Shown piece by piece: positions 11,231 to 21,323 of a stretch of 64,000 bases of DNA (the first letter of the stretch is position 1; the number at the start of each line of letters is the position of its first letter). Location: NCBI RefSeq assembly GCF_001949145.1, contig NW_019091415.1:1580747-1644746 (forward strand). The letters run 5' to 3'. The position numbers and the translations under genes were made by a program. Under the pieces are notes generated by a model. The model saw nothing but the letters and a program-made list of their open reading frames with translations, was not told the origin of the DNA and made no database searches. Origin of the DNA: Acanthaster planci (lineage: Eukaryota > Echinodermata > Asteroidea > Valvatida > Acanthasteridae).

Positions 11231-11285
11231 AAAACAAACGGCTCTTTTTTAGAGCCACCACAACTTCCAAAAAGAGATAAAGCTA
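11231..11285 (+). promoter_or_regulatory. Histone-mRNA-like 3' stem-loop and downstream purine element
   Basis: GGCTCT (11240-11245), loop TTTTT, AGAGCC (11251-11256) forms a 6-bp stem identical to the replication-dependent histone stem. It is flanked by AAC before and ACCACAA after, as in sea-urchin histone 3' ends. A purine-rich CCAAAAAGAGATAAAG (11268-11283) sits where the U7-binding histone downstream element would be. The loop is 5 nt instead of 4. It starts 25 nt after the transposase stop codon. No histone coding sequence precedes it. Confidence 0.7.
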
Positions 11286-11369
11286 AAGCTGACAGTTGCC
11301 CTCAATAAATAACAACCCCATGTCTTGATTTGTGCCATGATGTAGTTCTGTTGAAGGGCCCGGTAGAAT

Positions 11370-11830
11370 CTTTGACTCTGGAGTGTAGTTTTTTGCATAG
11401 GCTGGTTAAAGCAATAAGACTACCGAGCGGCTTCCTGCTTGATGAAGTCTCTCATAGAAAGAGTCGTAGGTCTGTGATACATCTATGCTCTTTACTCCTG
11501 TGACACAGTTATTAGATTTTGGTTTGGCACTTGATGCTTTCTTCATTTTTGTACTTGGACTTCTAAAATCAATGTTATGTGTTTCAGCATACTCGGTGTT
11601 TTTGCTTGATGATAGAGAAAGCCAGCTGCATGCTATAGATGTACATGTGATTCCAGTGCGAATCCTCACACCAGTTTCAATGGCGGAAAGTGCTGCTGAG
11701 ATGTGCGAGCAGGATTCTCCAAGACCAGCCAAACATTAGCAATGTGCACATATGACCTTATCCTCTGCTTTTACATGTATGGCTATCCATGCAGACAGGG
11801 TGTTTCGTTCAGCCTTTTGGAATGCAATAC
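11370..11830 (-). pseudogene. Fragment of SWIM zinc-finger / YqaJ-exonuclease-type protein
   Basis: Minus strand, from about 11830: RNTLSAWIAIHVKAEDK, then VICAHC*CLAGLGESCSH, which is a SWIM zinc-finger signature (C-x-C...C-x-H) interrupted by a TAA between its first two cysteines. It continues ISAALSAIETGVRI, TCTSIACSWLS, NIDFRSPSTKMKK and ends near FYERLHQAGSRSVVLLL. This order is the linker between the SWIM finger and the YqaJ/lambda-exonuclease-like domain in a multicopy invertebrate protein family that often travels with transposons. The nuclease domain itself is not in the fragment. One stop and truncation on both sides make it a relic. Family name is from memory of the motif order, not a search. 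Confidence 0.6.
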
Positions 11831-11980
11831 CTGAGAGAAAACTGAGAAAAGTGTTTCTCACTCCTGAGATACAAAGATATACATGTACAAAGAGAGGACA
11901 TGAAATTAACAATTGAAAGACATGGGCAGGATTTACATGTAGGGTTGGTTTAGAGATGAAATTATTATTTTTCATTTTCA

Positions 11981-12559
11981 AATTTGATAGTGATGGGTTC
12001 TAGAAACGAAATAGGCCATATTTCCCCTGGGGGAACTCCACTCCCCAACACCATTAAAAAAAATTTTAAAAATAATAATTGAAAAAAAAAAACAGTAAGG
12101 GGGCCTAGGCCTACACTGTATGAAAGTGCAAACTACATGAGTTATCATTTCCAATCGCAGTGTGCATTATCTGTGTCCCTTGTGACATTTAAATAAAATC
12201 TGATCTAGGCCCGGCTTCCCCCTGAAAAATTTCAGCATGCACTCCTGAATTAGTTCCCCTAAGTACAGGCTTATTTGCAATTATTTCAATTCTCTACCTG
12301 CCTTTGCTTTTAAACTATAATCACAATCAAAATATCCAAGGTGGTCAGTATGGTACTGCTTTAAGTCATTTAAGTGGACAACTGAACGTCCTTTGCACGT
12401 CCTCAAGTTTATCAGCAATGTCTGATAAGACGTTCGGCTCACTTGAACTCGCCATGTCTCAGCTCAGTTTCGCCCTTCAGTGCTATACGATCTCAGTTGT
12501 TTTTAATATTTTGCGCCAAGCCTGCATAACGTAAACACACTGCAGTGCCTCCACTTGAC
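11981..12559. other. Intron sequence, nothing recognised
   Basis: AT-rich with A-tracts near 12055-12095. Short frames only. Confidence 0.4.
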
Positions 12560-12772
12560 GGCCAATATGGCGACAAATCACGTGTTAATGACGTCGGTGA
12601 AGTTCCTCTATTGATGCATATTTCCCTAGTTGGCACAGTACTTCAGCTAAAATTTCACACAATAGACTACCCACCATGCCCTATAGCATGCCCGCCATCT
12701 TATGAGCTCTATGTGTGTGGCAGGAGTTCTGCATCGAATGTCCATGTGGGAGGGAGGAAGGGTTGCTCTCAG
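12560..12772 (+). promoter_or_regulatory. Promoter-like motif cluster with strong splice donor (candidate first exon)
   Basis: Within 35 bp lie CCAAT (12562-12566), a YY1-like AATATGGCG, an E-box CACGTG (12579-12584) and a CRE-like TGACGTC (12589-12595). About 180 bp downstream CTCTCAG|GTAAGTAT (donor at 12773) is a near-perfect splice donor. The arrangement looks like a promoter plus a short non-coding first exon on the MYCBPAP strand. It could serve an internal start of that gene or a separate RNA, or be part of an old repeat. No coding is evident. Confidence 0.35.
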
Positions 12773-14882
12773 GTAAGTATTCTCTAGTAGACACTCCCAA
12801 CATGTCTATGGGAGGGGAGGGGTGTCTACAGTGTTCATCTTACCTGCAGAACCACGACTGTCGGAGCCAAAACAGGGTGATGTGAACTCTGCAACACTCC
12901 CGTTCTGTTTTTGTAAGTAGTACTTGTGTGATCAGGGACATTGGAAGAAATGTGTATGGAAGCATCATGGTCAATGGGATTGACAGGGCATCGGTGTGCC
13001 ATACTCAAGGGTACGTGTAATTGCCACTGATAGCTCGCTGTACAGCTGAAAAAGTCGAGTCAAATTTATGCAAGTTCTACTTTTTAATTAACTTGAATTC
13101 TTATTTTGAACTAAATTTCTCTAAATTAAGATATTCTTCATTAGAAAAGCAACTTTTTATAATGATTGTGGCTGACAAATGCCCTGTTTACTGGTCTACA
13201 ATCAGGCTAGCTTCAGTAGCTTGAAAGCCAGGAATTGTTGCAGTTTCAGATAATGTTGGTTTATGCAGTGTGGCTACAAGTGGTCCCAGTGAGAAAAGAA
13301 ATGTGCTCGGCAGTAATGACTCTTAACCTTAGACTTACGATACTTTCAATTCTGTTCGAAGCATTTTGTTTGTGTTTTTTCTTCAGAAACTTCAAAATAA
13401 GTGGATATCATGGTATGGGCATTGTTCGAGTTACAGAGGTACCGGTATCTTTGTACATAAAAATTTGTGATGGTAGGGCAACTTTTTGTGTTGAATACAA
13501 TTCAACTCTTGCGAATTCCAGAGCAAAGGCTTCATGACATCAAACTACTTTGCATTCGTATGGTGTATAAACATGTCTTGCAACTATGGGAAAGCTGACC
13601 ATGGCACTGTAATAATTTTTACAAAATAAGTTGTGGCTTATACGTTGATTCTCACACTGAAGAAATGTCCCTGCAGCTTGTACCAAAGATCCCTCAGCGC
13701 TGTGAAGCAGCAGCGCTCTAAATCACTCTAAAGGAAAAAATCCAGTATGGTAACCAAGTCTGTGTATCACCAAAACTGTTCTTGTTTGTGACAATTCTGT
13801 AATGTCGTTTGTTTCTTTCGGCGTACACCGCATAAGCAACGCACACAGCTCCTTGCTCTCACTCTTGACCGGGGCCAGCCAGCCAAGGGATTTTCCTGTT
13901 TGGCCACATGATCACTCCTTTTTAATCGCTTGAGGGTGTACTATTTTGCATTTCAAAATGTTTAAGCACAGAAATAAATCATTACAAAAAATTTGTGTGG
14001 CTTTATTTGTCTTTTTGTTCCCTTGCCTTTCCTTTTTACACAACATGGGCTGTGATTGGACAGTCTGCATGTTAGTAGCACAGGAGTGCTGAAATTGGGC
14101 AGGCAGCAGCCAGGCCTTAGCCACGGCATGCACAAAGCTTCCTTCATTGCGGTCACATGGCCACCAGAAAGAGTCAACAATTGGACTGCAAACGTACAGA
14201 CTGTATTTAGGCTGCAATAGCAATCAGGCTTGCTTGGGAAAGCGTGGAGTTTTGCAAAATTTTCTGCAAAATATGTTGTCCGCTGGCATATTTAGTAAAT
14301 TCATCACAGCATTTATGGAAATTGGGATATAAGGCACTTGTGAACGACATTTGAACTGTCTTCGTCTGTTAAAAATGTGAGACAAAAAAGGTTGAAAACA
14401 TTTTCGCACAGTAGGAGGACTTTTATACCCTGGACCTTAGTCACAATACAATGTAGACGTCATCCAACCTGCACTGAGGTACATGTAAATACGTGGCAAA
14501 TTGCGCATGGCCTTCTGTTCACCCTCCAGCTTATCAAAGCAAAAGAATCAACTTATGGCGCGATTAAAGAAAGTCATCCATGCAGAGAGTGATTTGCGGG
14601 GGACCGGCTACTAAACGTTTTGAAGCAACCCTTACAGAAATGGCTGCAAGCTCGCTTTCAGCCAGGCAAGCTCTTGCAGCAAGCTTAAGAGCTTGCAGTG
14701 AAATTGCCAGTAAAGTCATATATTATTTTGCTGTGTGTCCTAACTTTAGTTTTTGGATGTTGAGTAGCTTTGCGGAGATGATCCTTCATAGGTTCCTATT
14801 TTTTAATTCATTGTTTGACTTGTGCGAAATATTTTGCCTTGATAAAAAAGTCCTGCTGTTGTGATTTCATTCAATTGCACAG
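12773..14882. other. Intron sequence, nothing recognised
   Basis: No family-level coding or repeat ends identified. It ends in the acceptor TTTCATTCAATTGCACAG before exon B. Confidence 0.45.
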
Positions 14883-15054
14883 GTACGCGTTCCTAAGCCC
14901 CCTTCATCAGCTAGCTGTAAAGAGATAATAAGCAACAAAGTCACCGTACGGAAGCTGAAACCCCAGGCAGAACTAGATAAACCAAGAAGCAAACAGATCT
15001 TAATTGCCAAGCCAGCTCCACCTTATGCTGCTCTCAAACTAGAGGATTCGACAG
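14883..15054 (+). CDS. MYCBPAP: MYCBPAP orthologue, exon B
   Basis: 172 bp between TTGCACAG and ACAG|GTACAT. It reads VRVPKPPSSASCKEIISNKV, then TVRKLKPQAELDKPRSKQIL, then IAKPAPPYAALKLEDST. The IISNKVTVRKLKP block corresponds to the VITQKFIIRKLKP segment of vertebrate MYCBPAP, with the expected LxAxPA stretch following. It enters in phase 0 from exon A and leaves in phase 1 into exon C. No stop or frameshift, so the gene is under coding constraint despite flanking introns of 9.3 and 6.2 kb full of repeats. Confidence 0.85.
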
Positions 15055-15810
15055 GTACATATACATGTAATTTGTTACACACATTGTGTTTGTTAATTCT
15101 TTTGGTAGATGGGCATTAGGGCATCAACCCCTTCCGATGTTGATGTTTTGTAAATATATCTGCTTTGTTAGTGCTTACCTCCTCGCCCTGCCCTTACATG
15201 TAATTGAACATACATGTACATCCAAAAACGTTGCATAATTAACAGCTGGGTGAAGAGTTAATTTGTCAACTCGGGGTGAGACTTGTCTGTATTTTTCCGG
15301 ATTTCCAGGTTTTGTTAGAAATGTGTTTGGGTTATATGGATTTTCTGTTTGGTATGGCTTTGTCAGGTAGTTTTTTCAGGATTTTGCATAAATGTGAATG
15401 CAGGACTTGCAGTTGAGGTTTAGATGCAGTACACCCTCTGGGGTGCGCTGAAGTAATTCAAGCCCCATTGAAAACAATGTAAAATCAACCATGTTTGCAA
15501 CCCTAGTGCAGGCAACCAAAGTCCCTCAGGGCCTCTCTTAAAAAAAGTGTTTTTGGGTCATTCAGGTTTGAATTCTTAGCACAAGCACTGTTACCATTTG
15601 AAATGATTTATCAGTGAGAAAGGAAATCCTGTGCTTGCTTTCATAACGTTTAGAAAGTTGTGATTTGAAATGGGAACATTTGATGGCAAATCATTAAGAT
15701 TGTTCATCACAAAGTTGCAAGCTAATCTTGGAAACTCAGTTCACTCTTGGCCACTTGGCAACCAATTTTAACAGAACACCCTATCACCATTGACCAAAAT
15801 TAATAAAAGT
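15055..15810. other. Intron sequence, nothing recognised
   Basis: Ordinary AT-rich intron between exon B and the first YR element. Confidence 0.4.
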
Positions 15811-16173
15811 GTGGTCTTCTGCTTTCAGCCTACCCCAAACAGTCACTCAGTATGCAAATTCCTTTGTGTCTGATTCAATTTGCTAAAACTTCTGATCAAC
15901 CGTAGTGTGCCCCCTAGTCCCATGATGCATAGTGGAATAGCCGCCATGTTCATTCTTTTCCTTAGCGTGATTCTAAACGGATGTGTCTTTTTGACATCTT
16001 CGAATTTATTGAGTTTCTGTTTCTCCTCCACACCTTTGTAATGTTGTGATCAAACCGTAACGCATTGTAATAAATGTGTGTATTTTCTTGTTTTGTTGGT
16101 ATTTTTCTCTTTTCATATGTGTGCATTCTATAGATTGTTGACTCCACACTATTATACTACCAAGCGATACATA

Positions 16174-16350
16174 GGGTCAGTGGGGCGACCCTGGCATTGT
16201 TGGGGTTCCACGATGCAATGCTAGCAATCTGATACCGTGGTCCCCCTCTTTCCTTGGTATATACAGGGTCAACAGGGCGACCCTAGGTTTGTTGGGGTTC
16301 GCGAGGAAGTGCGAGTGTTTCGAATTCTGCGACCCCACATAGACAGGAGT
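16174..16350 (+). repeat. 92-bp direct repeat in the copy 1 leader
   Basis: GGGTCAGTGGGGCGACCCTG at 16174 recurs as GGGTCAACAGGGCGACCCTA at 16266, each followed by a TTGTTGGGGTTC block. Copy 2 (about 41570) has only one such unit, so copy 1 carries a duplication. Confidence 0.7.
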
Positions 16351-16413
16351 CGATCTGCTGAGGATCAAGTGGCATCTTTCTAAGCTTGTGATTCCGTGGC
16401 TAATCCCTGCTGG

Positions 16414-18470
16414 CAATACTATCTTTGGTTCAGTTCAGGGTTAGTCCATGCCATGCTTCAAGGGTCTGAGCTACCATATCCGAAGGCTCATTTCCCCAAT
16501 GTAACACTGAAGCATTGCAGTCAACGATAGTGCACAGTGGTGCTGCACTCAGGGTCGAAATTTCCTCTGCTAGCTGGGTGTGGATGCAACACTTCTGCAT
16601 CCCAATTCCCATGCATTCCGAATGGGTGATGCTGGCCAACAACAAGCTCTTGTCAACACTTACCGTGGTCAACACCCAACATTGGCATGGCTCAAAAGAC
16701 CACGTGCTGGAGCGGCCTCACGCCGCCAGTGCTATCTGCATCAGCCCTTTCAGCCGAGGCACCCGGCTGTGACAAAGATGCTGACTCTCCACGGAACAAC
16801 GTAACGCTGGTCTCCGGAGCAGTCCCTGCAGAGACAATACCAGGCCATGTGGGCACACCACCACCCGTGCCCAGGACAACAGAGCCCACCGGCCTCTTGT
16901 GCCATCTGGACTTTCAATCTCCTTACATCACCCCGACTTCTGGCTACCTTCTGGGCCTTTCTGGGAAGATTGCGTCTACCTTTGCAGTTCACCAGCCCTC
17001 TCCTGCTGTATCCTTACTGCAGTCTGGGCAAGCCTTTAATGCCCCAGCTCACCAGGCCTCAACCACTGGCTCTACAACTAGTTCTCCTGTATACAAAAAG
17101 CGCAAGCATTCTTCGTCTTCTTCTATGGGGTAGCGGTCTGCATGGTCTCAGAGAAGCTCTCCTCTATAGCCAGCCGTCTAGACCTCTATCCTGCTCCCCT
17201 GGCAGCGGCTCCAGATCTGGACCCTTTGCCTGCAGAACGTGATATGCATCCGCATCCACATTTGCATCTACATCCGAACTTGCATTCATTGAAGATCTGA
17301 TCTTCCTATGATGGTTTCGTTCCTTTGACTACCCAGGTTCCAGCGCAGACTACAGCCCACTTCCTGCTCCGGCCCCTGGCCACTCAGCAAGACATGACGA
17401 CGTTCCTCCTTCCTCTGATCAACTCCAGATGGAATGGGATATGTCCTCTGAAGATGAGGATATCTCCTCAGCAGCCAATCTTAACCCTCCTGAGACACGG
17501 CTCCGTCTTTTTCAGAAAGATATGATCCACATATTAGGGCTGCCTTCTAATCAGTCTACTGCAGAGGCCTCCTCACATGCTTCCTTCAAGCGCCAACCTA
17601 CTAGGTTGGAGGCATCAATGCCAATTTTCTCGGAACTTCCACTTGACCGCTCATGTGTTGAGATGTTTTAAATTCCGCTGGTGCCAAACAATGGCGTCCA
17701 TACCCACCCAGGGCCTAAATTTATTTCCAGTTTGCTAGGGAGGACTTTGACACTTTCCTTTCTGTCCCTGAGATTCCAACGAAGGCTAAAGATAAATTTT
17801 CTTCCGATGCTCACAAGCCTACAGGAAAGTCTCCATTTAAAGACAAAGACAAGTGTTCTGTTGAGTCTACGCTTGTTAAACTCAACAAAGCCTTATGACA
17901 TGGTGTTTGCTGCACCGCGTTTATGGCGCTCCTCTATGTTTGGCCCAAGGGTGTGACGAAGATCCACCAGTTACTCCGGACTTGGCAGCTGTCGCACTTC
18001 AAGCGCTCGATGAGAACGTCAACTCTGTCTTTGAGCAGTTCATTCAAATCTCCGTTTTAGCCACTTCTGCGTGCCGATCCAACACCTTAGATGCCACGAA
18101 CATTCCCTATGATGGAGTCAAGTCAAGACTTCAAGACTTTTCCTTTATGGCAAAGACCTTTTTGCTGGGAAGTCATGGAGATGATGGAGTCAGAAGTTAA
18201 ATGCATTGACACAACACATAAACTTAGCTTCCTTGAACCTCCATTGTCGGCTCCACCTTGCCAATCCTGTCCTGATGACTGCCGGGCTCGACCCTTCAGA
18301 CCTCCATGTCAGGGTGATTCTCGTTCTTTGCCTCTTTCATCAGCTCAGTTACCAGACGAATTTGGCCATCCATCCTCCTCTCGACCTACCAAACCACCCC
18401 AGAGGAGCTTCAAGGGAAGAACTTCCAAGGCGTGCTACCCTCCTGTTCAGAGACAGGTCTTGCTCTGACT
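16414..18470 (+). pseudogene. Gag-like region of YR element copy 1 (frameshifted)
   Basis: Several + strand frames follow one another. A Pro/Ser/Thr-rich part at 16687-17133 ends in KKRKHSSSSS. An acidic stretch at 17429-17671 has WDMSSEDEDISS and ETRLRLFQKDMIHILGL. Then come TLVKLNKAL (about 17865), and DLAAVALQALDENVNSVFEQ with DGVKSRLQDFSFMAKTF (17970-18160). A basic tail PKPPQRSFKGR-like ends near 18430. Homologous pieces occur in copies 2 (43640-43790, VTLRVLDENTNSVFKHF) and 3. Helical content, a basic tail and position before the recombinase fit a structural gag-like protein; no zinc knuckle is seen. At least three frame changes make this copy non-functional. I cannot name a closer family. 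Confidence 0.5.
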
Positions 18471-18520
18471 GAAGTTTCTGTGATTGCTATAGCTGACTTC
18501 TTCATACACCTGTTCAATGA

Positions 18521-19366
18521 GATCTCCAGGTTTCAACTATCTGTAACTACTGGTCAATCATCGCGGCTATACGCGATAGCTTCCCAGATGGTTCGACCGT
18601 GTCCAACAGTACTGCTTTTAAACATCTACTCTGGGGAATGTTTCTTGAGCGTCTCCCGACTAAGAGACTAATCCCTTCATGGAAATTGTCAGCTGTTCTC
18701 CAACTGCTTGCTGGTCCTCCCTTTGAACCTCTTAGCGACGCATTGTTGATCAACCCATCAGTGAAACTGGCATTTCTACTAGGAGTTACTACATGTACCT
18801 CACGGCGTGGCAGTGAATTGAAAGCATTGTCCATCATAGATGGCCACATTCGATGGGAATCCCATGACATTCGTCTCATCCCACTGCTGGGGTTGCTCAC
18901 CAAGAACCAGTCAGTTTCCTTCCATCCTCCTGACATTTCTGTACCAGACATTACCAAACACACTGTGAACCCCGATGACAAACCATGGTGCCCTGTGCGA
19001 ACTCTTAAATGGTACTTAGTCAAAACCAGAAAACTGGAAGGTACAACTTTGCAGCTTTTCATCACTACAATAAAACCTCACCGAGCTGTGACCAGAGACA
19101 CTATAGCCAGATGGACAGTTTTGGCTATCAAGTTTGCCAACCCAGATTGGCTGAACTCTGTGGACAATAAAACACTATGCCTCATCAGAGCTCATGATAT
19201 CCGAGCATTTTCCACATCCTGGGCCTACTTCAGGAGCGTACCAGTGGAGGAAATAAGCAAGGCAGCATGCTGGAAGACCCCATCTACTTTCACCACATGC
19301 TACCTCACCGATGTTCTGCAAAAGGACTCTGCACATGGCAGAGTTGTCCTAACATCAGCCACATGA
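18521..19366 (+). CDS. DIRS-type tyrosine recombinase (YR), copy 1, near-intact
   Basis: An open frame of about 280 codons with no early ATG (a GTG lies at 18599). The N-terminal helical part runs YWSIIAAIRDSFPDG to LLWGMFLERLPTKRLIPSW. The catalytic domain has all four hallmark residues: Arg in SRRGSELKAL (18803-18808), His and Arg in AHDIRAFSTSWA (HDIR at 19193-19204), and the nucleophile Tyr in TCYLTDV (19301). WCPVRTLKWYL and PHRAVTRDTIARW are typical of DIRS-family YRs. The extreme N-terminus (ADFFIHLFNE, about 18490-18520) lies in another frame, separated by one shift and a TGA at 18518. In DIRS elements the YR integrates a circular cDNA without making target duplications. The catalytic part may still be functional; start and expression are uncertain. 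Confidence 0.8.
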   Translation, partial: DLQVSTICNYWSIIAAIRDSFPDGSTVSNSTAFKHLLWGMFLERLPTKRLIPSWKLSAVLQLLAGPPFEPLSDALLINPSVKLAFLLGVTTCTSRRGSELKALSIIDGHIRWESHDIRLIPLLGLLTKNQSVSFHPPDISVPDITKHTVNPDDKPWCPVRTLKWYLVKTRKLEGTTLQLFITTIKPHRAVTRDTIARWTVLAIKFANPDWLNSVDNKTLCLIRAHDIRAFSTSWAYFRSVPVEEISKAACWKTPSTFTTCYLTDVLQKDSAHGRVVLTSAT

Positions 19367-19514
19367 ATGCCGAAGGTTTCCTCATCAAAGCGGTCTACCA
19401 CTGGAACAACATAACAACTCCATTATTTGGTGAGTCCGCAATAAAGTTTGGACAGTTTCATTTCATTATGCAGTTCATCCTCGCCACACCCCCCGCCAAG
19501 GGCTCGGTGCTACT

Positions 19515-19602
19515 CTGCATATTTAGCGACTGTTTTGGGTAGGTTGAAAGCAGAAGACTCCTCCCCCACAGGTCTGCTATTGAATACCTACCCCAAACAG
19601 TC
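19515..19602. repeat. Internal complementary region (ICR), copy 1
   Basis: GCGACTGTTTTGGGTAGG runs into TTGAAAGCAGAAGACTCC, the complement of the left end extension. It then passes CCCCCACAGG and TGAATACCTACCCCAAACAG, the complement of the right end extension. The two head-to-head halves mirror the element's two ends. Confidence 0.7.
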
Positions 19603-19773
19603 GGCTCCTTCCCATCCTTTCCCACTTTTGGCTCAGATGGTTATAATACCGGAAAGAAGGACGCACATGGCGGCCATTCTGCTATGCATCATAGGACTAG
19701 AGGTCGCTCTTTGGTTGATTAGAAGTTTTTGCGAATTGAATCAGATTTGCATATTTAGTGACTGTTTGGGGTA

Positions 19774-19820
19774 TGTATTCAACAACAGACCTCACCCACA
19801 TTTCTGTGGGGAGGAGTATT
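19774..19820 (+). repeat. Right end extension with CCCACA/TGTGGG hairpin, copy 1
   Basis: CCCACA (19795-19800), loop TTTC, TGTGGG (19805-19810). The same hairpin lies at the right ends of copies 2 (45025-45040) and 3 (61233-61249). Confidence 0.7.
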
Positions 19821-19889
19821 TATCGTTTAAACCTATTTATTTTATTGATCAGGCTGTGACTGCTATGGGGAATTATATCCATGATGTAG

Positions 19890-20760
19890 GAGAGTTGATG
19901 TTGCAAGATAGATTGATGATAAATGATGCTACAACTGAGTTTATTATTATCGGTACTCAACAGCAGTTAGCTAAACTCAATACTCTTGACCTTTCAGTTG
20001 GAATTGCTAAGATATCGACATCAATGTACGTGTATGTAATTTGGGATCATGGTTTGATTCTCAACTACATGTATGTGTTGATCAGCACATTGCTAAAATA
20101 TGTTCTTTGCCATTTTATCACATTCATAATATTAGGTGTGTCAGAAAATACTTGACTAGGAGTACCTTGGCTGTCTTAGTTCATGCCTTTATAACTAGTC
20201 GTCTTGATTATGCACCATGCAACAATTTGTTTCGTGGTGTCTCCCATTTACAATTAGCCAAACTACAAAGAGTGCAGAATGCAGCAGCCAGGCTTGTACA
20301 TGGTGCATCATCACGAACTCATATTACCCCAAGACTTCGTCAACCGCACTGGTTGCCAGTGCGGTTGCCCTTTTAACCATCAAAAACAATTCTCAATACA
20401 GACTGTGGTCAAACAGTAACCTCCAATTAGAATATCCTTAAGGAGGAATGTTGAAAATAATAGGGATGAGGGCATTTTCTTATGAAGCACAATATTTATG
20501 GAACAAACTTCCTTCCAATATCTAGACAGCTCAATCTTTTTAAAACTAAACTTAAGACGCATCTGTTTAAGACTGGTTTTCAATGAATTAACTTCGTTTG
20601 TTGTGAAATATTAATGTGTATATTATGTTGTAGCTGAGTAGTTTACTGTGTGGTTTTGTATTTAACTTTTGTCATGTTTTATATTAATGTAGTTCACACT
20701 TGAATACAGTATGTGGAATCTGTGCATTATAAATTAATCATTATTATTATCAGTAGTAGT
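19890..20760 (+). pseudogene. CR1/Jockey-like non-LTR retrotransposon, 3' part
   Basis: Frames carry LVHAFITSRLDYAPCNN, then LQLAKLQRVQNAAARLVHG, THITPRLRQPHWLPV, and after frame changes AFSYEAQYLWNKLPSN and THLFKTGF. This is the classic C-terminal end of CR1/Jockey-type reverse transcriptases. It ends with CATTATAAATTAATCATTATTATTAT near 20725-20750, an (ATT)n-style 3' tail. The 5' part (endonuclease and RT palm) is missing, as usual for 5'-truncated LINE copies. Several stops and shifts; inactive. It lies directly after the YR element. Confidence 0.75.
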
Positions 20761-21216
20761 AATCTAAGGAATTTCTGGGGACGAATTATCTGTTCACCTC
20801 CCTTTTCCCTTCAAACAGACAAACCCTCCCTTTAGGTAAAAAGATATGAAACCGTAGAATCAACTATGAGCACCTTAGCAAGGGAGCAACCTGCCATTGC
20901 CTGGCATCACGTCTAGGGGAATAGAATATTCCCAGTCATTTTGTTGTTTGGAAATTTGGCATAGACAATTGTCTGAAGAGTCACTTTGTCTGAAGACAGA
21001 CTGCATTAACACTCTAATAACATGTCAAAAAATCGCTCCATGAAAGTCATCAAAACCTGACCCATGAGATAGATATGTTGTAATTCAAATTGGTAAAGTA
21101 AAGACTGACGACACCAACTAGGATCTTCTTGGGTAGTATAAAGGCTTCCTAAATTGTGTGTAATAGCATGTGACAAATGTATTCACATTAAGTAAAGCTT
21201 TTATTCACTTTTGAAG
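20761..21216. other. Intron sequence before exon C
   Basis: No recognisable feature. It ends with the acceptor TTTTATTCACTTTTGAAG. Confidence 0.45.
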
Positions 21217-21323
21217 GTTTGGTTGGGCCACGATTTGATCGGAGTGGTAACATCATTCCATACAGTATTCTTGGAAGTGTGGAAGACTTCAGGCAAGAAG
21301 CTGCCAATCATGGACTTTTTGAG
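21217..21323 (+). CDS. MYCBPAP: MYCBPAP orthologue, exon C
   Basis: 107 bp between TTTTGAAG and GAG|GTAAAG. With the G carried from exon B it reads GLVGPRFDRSGNIIPYSILG, then SVEDFRQEAANHGLFE. This matches the FDGSDQILPHHILGSLQDFK segment of vertebrate MYCBPAP, one of its best conserved stretches. Enters in phase 1, leaves in phase 0. No disruption. It is followed by the longest visible intron (17.7 kb), which contains the Harbinger, hAT and unnamed DDE elements. Confidence 0.87.

Larger units (their letters stand above)
15811..19820 (+). mobile_element. DIRS-like gag-YR element without visible RT, copy 1
   Basis: About 4.0 kb. The left inverted terminal repeat starts CCTACCCCAAACAGTCACT (15829) and is matched by the right one, ending AGTGACTGTTTGGGGTATG (19774). 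About 150 bp pair, including GCCGCCATGTTC against GGCGGCCAT. Inside come a repeated leader, a gag-like region, a tyrosine recombinase and an internal complementary region (19515-19602). That region joins sequence complementary to the left extension (GTCTTCTGCTTTCA, 15815-15828) and to the right extension. This is the terminus-plus-ICR plan of DIRS retroelements, which use it to close a circular DNA copy. No RT motif (YLDD or LPFG) is visible in either direction. Orientation is the same as MYCBPAP. Confidence 0.75.

Noticed and set aside
11220-11290. A histone gene ending here
   Set aside because: The coding sequence upstream of the stem-loop is Tigger transposase to its last codon; no H2A, H2B, H3, H4 or H1 motif is present.
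13912-14223. 103-codon minus-strand frame
   Set aside because: No recognisable motif; two competing minus frames overlap it, which is typical of chance openness.
16430-17242. Overlapping frames on both strands in the first YR element
   Set aside because: GC-richer low-complexity sequence keeps several frames open; only the + strand gag-like reading is supported by copies 2 and 3.
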